This document shows, one piece after another, positions 9,201 through 11,166 of a DNA stretch of 11,166 nucleotides; position 1 is the stretch's first letter, and each line of letters opens with the position of its first letter. The DNA is taken from NCBI GenBank assembly GCA_900088475.1, contig FLMG01003548.1, positions 1 to 11,166 on the forward strand, read 5' to 3'. Both the position numbers and the translations under genes were made by a program. Source of the stretch: Hyphochytrium catenoides. Taxonomy: Eukaryota; Sar; Hyphochytriomycetes; Hyphochytriales; Hyphochytriaceae. The notes beneath the pieces were generated by a model. It saw only the letters and a program-made list of their open reading frames with translations, made no database searches and was not told where the DNA came from.

Positions 9201-11166
9201 TGTTCACAAGAAGGATTCCTTTAGATTGCTTCTACTTTGACTTCCTCTGCGCTTTCGCGGCTCCGGCCTATGCGCAAGCTTACGATTCTGCTCCTCCAGC
9301 AGTTTTAAGATTTAGATTTCTCTTCAAACTTAGTCAAAGAGTCTAGCAAGTCATCGTCACAATCTCTCTCAGGCCCTAAGCTTTCTATTACTTTCATTTC
9401 TCACTCGGAATGTGAACTCATCCGTATTGGTGACCATTGTCCCCAGCTATCGTTCCTGTTGGGAGTTGCTAATAAACTCTGTCTGTCGCAGTGTCTCCAA
9501 ATGGGAATACAAGGGCAATCAGCTGCTTGGCCACACAGTGAATCATGGCTTCTCCATTCAGTCTCTTATCCACGGTACCATCGTCTTCAACGCTGGAGAC
9601 GCCCAGCATCGCGCTGCTTGGATTCAGAGCATCGAGGATGCGCTGAATCTTAAGCTGGCCCTGGAGGTGATGGATGACAGCAAGAAGACCTACACTAAAG
9701 GGAAAAGTAAGGAAGGGATTCCGCAGCACCTGCCCCTCCCTACTTCGTCCATTCTCTATGTCTGGCTCTTCTATATTTATTGGATTCACTTCGCTCCTTT
9801 GTCTCTCTCTCTTAAATCTTCTGACAGCCCTTCCCTTGCTATTGCATAGAGCGCTCTTCCAGAACCGAGGAGTGTGAGGGATACTTGAAGATGCGCTCTG
9901 GGACGCTTGATCTCGCCATGAGAGAGAAGTTTTGTCGCTTATCGGGCACCTCTTTAATTTACTATGCCAGCCAGGAAGCGTACAAGGTTGTTGACGACTC
10001 TATATATCCACCTGTCTTTCCTTTGGTTTGAAGTTACCCCTCCTGCTACCTGCTCTCGGGCGCCACACCACCCCTACTGTTCCTTAGTCTACATCGGCCA
10101 GTATTTGTATAGCTCATAATGGGTCATGATTGTTTTAGGCTGGTGAGGATCCTCAGGGCATAGCCATGGTAGCTGGCTGCAAGGAACTGAAAGGCGATCT
10201 GCCGTTGGGTCTGAACGCTCTCAAGTTAGGAGAAAGAAATGAGAGCTTTGCTTTCGAGGTGTTCACTCTTCAAAAGACTTCCATTCAGTGCTCTGCATAC
10301 ACTCTAGAAGAGAAGAAAAGGTGGATGGAGGCACTGATAGAATGCACATGTCTCTATCCTGAAGAAAAGGTCATTGCAAGGTAAGCGACAAAGAAACAGG
10401 AAAAGCGAAGGCCGAGTCTAGACCTCAAACCCTCAGCCTGTACTGATTCTCTTTCGCTCTGGTGGTCCGTTCCATCTCACTCCATACAGAGAGTTCAATC
10501 TTCTTCCCTTTTTCTAGTTCTCTAATATCTGCCCCTATGCACTCTTCTTACCTCTCTTTCACCGAAGAGACATCTGTTCTCTTTGTGGCCTCTCCGCCTT
10601 CTTATCTTACGCGCGATGACTCGCACCTGACGGCCACCTTCTCTATAGAAACTGGGCCCTTCCAAAGGTGGCCGGTGCCGCTATCGAAGGTTTCCTAGAA
10701 AATGTAGGAAGTAAGATCCCGACCAAGGTCCGCATATATTGTGTCCTGCTGGGACCCTCCATGCTTTATTATCAGTCCCAAGAGGAGGCCATAGCAAACG
10801 CTGTGCCCCTGGGAGTCACAGAAGTCCATTCCGTGGGAGAGTGGGATGGAGGCACAGGGGGCCTGACGTCTCTCGTCGCTGTCGTTGGAGGCCTGGCGTC
10901 ACAAGACAACGGGTTTAAGGTGAGAGATAGCACTATCGTTGTGGGCCTGGGGAGGAAGAGAGGTAGCGCAGAAGCAATAGAGAAGAGAAGACTTCAAAAG
11001 AATATCCATGTTAAAGAGACAGGATGTAGGATGCCGGGACTTGAGCTGACGTTGTGGCGCTTCTGTGCCCTTAGATTGTGGATACAGAAGGGGAGCTCTT
11101 CTGCTGCATCGCTTCAAGCGGGGTGGAGAAAAGGCTCTGGATGGACCAGATCAGGACCCAGGTGGA
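1..11166 (+). CDS. Giant tandem PH-domain protein, partial at both ends (33-exon model)
   Basis: One multi-exon gene fills the window. Exons: 1-64, 201-306, 455-602, 803-942, 1248-1296, 1526-1698, 1823-1955, 2189-2389, 2588-2772, 3005-3068, 3250-3379, 3617-3858, 4040-4216, 4434-4543, 4761-4953, 5248-5383, 5595-5772, 5843-6029, 6177-6420, 6664-6884, 7002-7091, 7193-7309, 7630-7677, 7797-7913, 8077-8165, 8371-8527, 8589-8724, 8920-9103, 9492-9706, 9850-9986, 10139-10380, 10649-10919, 11075-11166. All 32 introns are GT-AG and every phase matches, giving 1,658 codons without a stop. The product has ten PH domains, four helical spacer modules and one partial IQ motif. There is no signal peptide or membrane segment in the visible part. 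PH domains generally bind phosphoinositides or proteins, so a membrane-linked scaffold role is inferred. I do not recognise a named orthologue. Weakest boundaries are the acceptor at 3617, the donors at 3069 (gtagcc) and 9987 (gttgtt), and the acceptor at 4761. Confidence 0.88.
248..892 (+). other. PH domain 1 (exons 2-4)
   Basis: Residues about 38-136. The domain opens with LFEGYLLR and has the basic cluster EKRRYIVL at strands 1-2, where phosphoinositide-binding PH domains carry their K/R-x-R motif. It then has the signature GDWDGHG and a C-terminal helix DKQSWMKFI with the hallmark tryptophan at residue 128. Introns fall after EKR (phase 2, just before YIVL) and after HGFK (phase 0, before strand 6). 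Both positions recur in other repeats. Lipid binding is plausible from the basic residues but not shown. Confidence 0.85.
943..1247 (+). other. Intron 4 (305 nt)
   Basis: This intron lies between the tail of PH1 and the first helical module. It has a strong donor (gtaagcg) and an acceptor at ctag, 1244-1247. Open stretches inside it, such as the one after the ag at 1121-1122, soon hit stops and show no PH or helical signature. I see no gene, RNA or repeat in it. Confidence 0.7.
1255..1627 (+). other. Helical spacer module 1 (exons 5-6)
   Basis: Residues about 155-203 read PTYMELLDKLKLYFKVYD, then an insert, then YPGMLKSLDEKYKTN. The layout K-L-x(2)-[FY] ... Y-x-G/P-x-L-x(2)-L-x(2)-[KR]-Y matches the later modules at 2639, 4458 and 5919. 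It is followed by IAEDEEWKRL, echoed by IANDPEWLAL after module 2. Exon 5 is only 49 nt. It is supported by phase (2 in, 0 out) and by sharing this module. The fold is probably a small helical bundle and its function is unknown. I recall similar KYG-type modules in other protist proteins. Confidence 0.7.
1851..2383 (+). other. PH domain 2 (exons 7-8)
   Basis: Residues about 237-336. It opens DMEGYINMRG, has the basic pair KLRYGVL in strand 2, the signature VLEWDGRQ and the helix DKSNWTSAIL with the tryptophan at 328. One phase-0 intron sits after YFSSWE, in the strand 3-4 loop. The K-x-R pattern before the aromatic residue fits phosphoinositide-type PH domains, so lipid binding is likely but untested. 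Exon 8 (201 nt) carries strands 4-7 and the helix without interruption. Confidence 0.88.
2639..2772 (+). other. Helical spacer module 2 (exon 9)
   Basis: Residues about 356-400: KLKEKLSSYYETHNKEAMDN, then an I-D-x-H-M segment, then DYLLKLDETYDT. It aligns with the other three modules by its K-L start, paired aromatics, central I-D/V-D and terminal L-x-x-L-D-x-x-Y. A charged 17-residue stretch (VRGTTGGEDIEKTIARR) precedes it in the same exon. The exon ends in phase 2 at donor gtgcgt. Confidence 0.72.
3005..3068 (+). other. Exon 10, short acidic linker before PH3
   Basis: The exon encodes SIANDPEWLALVEILDKQ followed by EEEE. The phases (2 in, 0 out) join it cleanly to modules on both sides. 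The IANDPEW segment matches IAEDEEW after helical module 1, which supports the exon despite its small size (64 nt) and weak donor gtagcc. Without this splice the frame meets a stop at 3096-3098. It probably forms a helix linking module 2 to PH3. Confidence 0.65.
3268..3813 (+). other. PH domain 3 (exons 11-12)
   Basis: Residues about 428-530. It opens VEGYVEKQG and has the strongest basic signature of the array, KLMKKRYAVV, followed by FRYYESQF, the variant signature QSWSGTV, and a helix KEMWIRGV with tryptophan 518. This is the best candidate for phosphoinositide binding. Exon 12 could start at 3617, which gives a PH of normal length, or at 3560, which adds 19 residues in frame. Both acceptors keep the frame. 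I chose 3617 because the strand 3-4 loop then matches the length seen in PH2 and PH7. Confidence 0.82.
4040..4216 (+). other. Exon 13: basic helix with partial IQ motif
   Basis: Residues 546-604. The exon begins ERRERLKMEQATLLIQRRTR, continuing AWLAQKK. IQRRTRAW matches the first half of the calmodulin-binding IQ consensus (IQxxxRG), but the later R is replaced by Q/K, so it is partial. A methionine-rich, charged segment follows (VMKMIAMMR). Phase 0 on both sides means the exon could be skipped without a frameshift. It separates PH3 from helical module 3 and may bind calmodulin or a related EF-hand protein. That is inference. Confidence 0.65.
4458..4806 (+). other. Helical spacer module 3 (exons 14-15)
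   Basis: Residues about 613-656: KLKVRLEAIFRSRAEKLLTH, then VDALLFSYRGDPLKLLVD, ending FDRIYG. This is a near-canonical copy: Y-R-G-D-x-x-K-L-L, then D-x-x-Y-G. The phase-2 intron splits the R of SYRGD. The acceptor at 4760 (cccaaag) is the only one nearby that gives the GDPLKLL reading; shifting by two bases gives a stop. The module is followed by a serine- and charge-rich linker to PH4. Confidence 0.72.
4930..5772 (+). other. PH domain 4 (exons 15-17)
   Basis: Residues about 698-810. It opens MEGFLNKM and has basic strands 1-2 (RNQRKYVLLHG). It continues LSVYDSREEY, the signature VYDWDGLV (the D is split by a phase-1 intron), GFQLE in strand 5, and the helix KKHWMHQA with tryptophan 805. 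It carries a loop of about 20 extra residues after WDG (LPPGMDPLGIIAATVGRS). Its basic residues suggest possible lipid binding. Confidence 0.85.
5919..6185 (+). other. Helical spacer module 4 (exons 18-19)
   Basis: Residues about 836-875: KLREFFDQICPQKSAFVPLL, then MAYEGNEKELLLAVDK, then LYG across a phase-0 intron. It is the clearest copy, with the pattern KL..FF.......FVPLL..YEGNE.ELL..VDK.YG. It is preceded by a basic stretch rich in A, T and K and followed by RRFSSDEAW before PH5. The 70-nt intron 17 just upstream (5773-5842) is among the shortest in the gene. No further module of this type occurs downstream in the window. Confidence 0.75.
6279..6839 (+). other. PH domain 5 (exons 19-20)
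   Basis: Residues about 907-1012. It opens TVEGWLAIND and has strand 2 SARFFCALSD, strand 3 LTLALYPSDTD, then NNFEIHTM and SFSCQT in strands 5-6. The closing helix IGIWRKALSRA has tryptophan 1004. The basic K-x-R pattern is absent and the W-D-G signature is not recognisable, so it is a divergent PH, more likely structural or protein-binding. A phase-1 intron in the strand 3-4 loop falls close to the phase-1 intron of PH3. Confidence 0.78.
7044..7874 (+). other. PH domain 6 (exons 21-24)
   Basis: Residues about 1042-1138, split over four short exons (90, 117, 48 and 117 nt), all joined in phase 0. It opens CIEGYLRAAS, then EEKFFTLMGSELYCYDN, IWQIKHLV, TAFWVAAENE in the 48-nt exon 23, ELHFNTALPVEKEAW and a closing helix with tryptophan 1127. 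The phase-0 break between strands 5 and 6 (AENE|ELHF) matches PH1, PH7 and PH10. Basic ligand residues are largely lost. Because all junctions are phase 0, skipping exons would not shift the frame. Confidence 0.78.
7310..7629 (+). other. Intron 22 (320 nt) with an exon-like open segment
   Basis: The intron runs between the phase-0 donor gtgagg and the acceptor ctag at 7626-7629. It is open in one frame throughout. Following a fair acceptor (ggcag at 7405-7409), it reads SVKLLLSTKRFSFDMNLK and continues NATKRF, which looks like a PH strand 5-6. No donor closes this segment in a compatible phase, so I leave it out of the model. It also holds two copies of acgaagcgcttc (7431-7442, 7470-7481). 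Confidence 0.5.
8110..8663 (+). other. PH domain 7 (exons 25-27)
   Basis: Residues about 1163-1258. It opens TMEGFLTLRR, then KEMYCVLRRTALTWYASRAD, the signature IADWDGTS, GFRLDGMNLQ, ALFCSTG and the helix DKNRWKTAI with tryptophan 1248. A phase-2 intron splits the M before YCVL, at the same place as PH1's intron. A phase-0 intron follows NLQ. The latter is only 61 nt (8528-8588), and its acceptor at 8588 is fixed by frame: the alternative at 8607 gives the wrong phase. Exon 25 could also start at 8074, adding one Q. Confidence 0.85.
8940..9648 (+). other. PH domain 8 (exons 28-29)
   Basis: Residues about 1286-1392. It opens SLEGYLKRIN and has strand 2 TEFYCVLLGHRVLLF, then EEVEIT, VSKWEYKG in place of W-D-G, GFSIQSL, TIVFNAG and the helix HRAAWIQSIEDAL with tryptophan 1383. 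Acidic Q-T-E-F replaces the basic residues at the end of strand 1-2, so classic phosphoinositide binding is unlikely. A lysine-rich tail (SKKTYTKGK) leads to PH9. Confidence 0.85.
9104..9491 (+). other. Intron 28 (388 nt, longest)
   Basis: The donor is gtaagc at 9104 and the acceptor tcgcag at 9486-9491. It is unusual in starting with a purine-rich block (about 9120-9200) that includes a GA run at 9155-9167, unlike the pyrimidine-rich introns elsewhere. The second half is ordinary and pyrimidine-rich. I see no coding signature or RNA gene in it. Confidence 0.65.
9870..10348 (+). other. PH domain 9 (exons 30-31)
   Basis: Residues about 1419-1527. It opens ECEGYLKMRS, then REKFCRLSGTSLIYYASQEA, an ELKGD segment where other repeats have W-D-G, SFAFEVFT, SIQCSAY and the helix EKKRWMEALIEC with tryptophan 1519. 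One phase-0 intron falls after EAYK in the strand 3-4 loop, close to PH2's. The donor gttgtt is weak but frame-compatible; reading on meets a stop at 10029-10031. The domain has a longer 4-5 loop and few basic ligand residues. Confidence 0.85.
10680..11166 (+). other. PH domain 10 (exons 32-33, cut by window end)
   Basis: Residues about 1549-1658. It opens AIEGFLENVG, then TKVRIYCVLLGPSMLYYQSQ, the signature GEWDGGTG, a glycine-rich insert, NGFK, then IVDTEGELFCCIAS and the helix EKRLWMDQIRTQV with tryptophan 1650. The phase-0 intron after NGFK is at the same point as the one after HGFK in PH1. The core is complete, but the exon runs past 11166, so further domains may follow. Confidence 0.85.

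Noticed and set aside
9469-9789. Antisense open frame of 106 codons
   Set aside because: It mirrors exon 29 (PH8). The + strand reading has the conserved tryptophan and matching splice sites.
1-11166. Bacterial or phage accessory region with many small genes
   Set aside because: No frame gives long continuous genes, ribosome binding sites or operon layout. The consistent GT-AG structure with domain continuity shows a eukaryotic gene.

Overview
The window lies entirely inside one intron-rich eukaryotic gene on the + strand. I reconstructed 33 exons (4,976 nt) and 32 introns (61-388 nt, all GT-AG). The reading frame runs unbroken from base 1 to base 11166: 1,658 complete codons plus 2 bases, with matching phases at every junction. 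Neither the start codon nor the stop codon is present, so the protein is longer at both ends. I found no second gene, RNA gene, mobile element or CRISPR array. The antisense and other-frame open reading frames look like shadows of exons or open stretches of pyrimidine-rich intron.

The predicted protein is a tandem array of ten pleckstrin homology (PH) domains. Each has an opening 'EG-aromatic' strand and the near-invariant tryptophan of the C-terminal helix. Most also carry a W-D-G type signature in the middle. The first half alternates PH domains with four copies of a short helical module of about 40-48 residues (K-L..F/Y ... Y.G....L...D..YG). Between PH3 and helical copy 3 there is a basic helix with a partial IQ (calmodulin-type) motif. 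The second half, PH5 to PH10, is back-to-back PH domains with short linkers. Introns recur at equivalent places and phases in several PH repeats, which suggests growth by duplication of exon blocks.

Layout: 1-250 linker; 248-892 PH1; 1255-1627 helical 1; 1851-2383 PH2; 2639-2772 helical 2; 3005-3068 acidic linker; 3268-3813 PH3; 4040-4216 IQ/basic helix; 4458-4806 helical 3; 4930-5772 PH4; 5919-6185 helical 4; 6279-6839 PH5; 7044-7874 PH6; 8110-8663 PH7; 8940-9648 PH8; 9870-10348 PH9; 10680-11166 PH10 (runs off the end). These spans include introns.

The source is a protist-like nuclear genome with about one short intron per 150 coding bases, standard stop codons and strongly pyrimidine-rich introns. 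A stramenopile or alveolate is my best guess, because I recall tandem PH proteins with this kind of helical module from such lineages. The sequence alone does not prove it. The likely role is a large membrane-associated scaffold or adaptor: PH1-PH4 keep basic residues suited to acidic phospholipids, and PH5-PH9 mostly do not.
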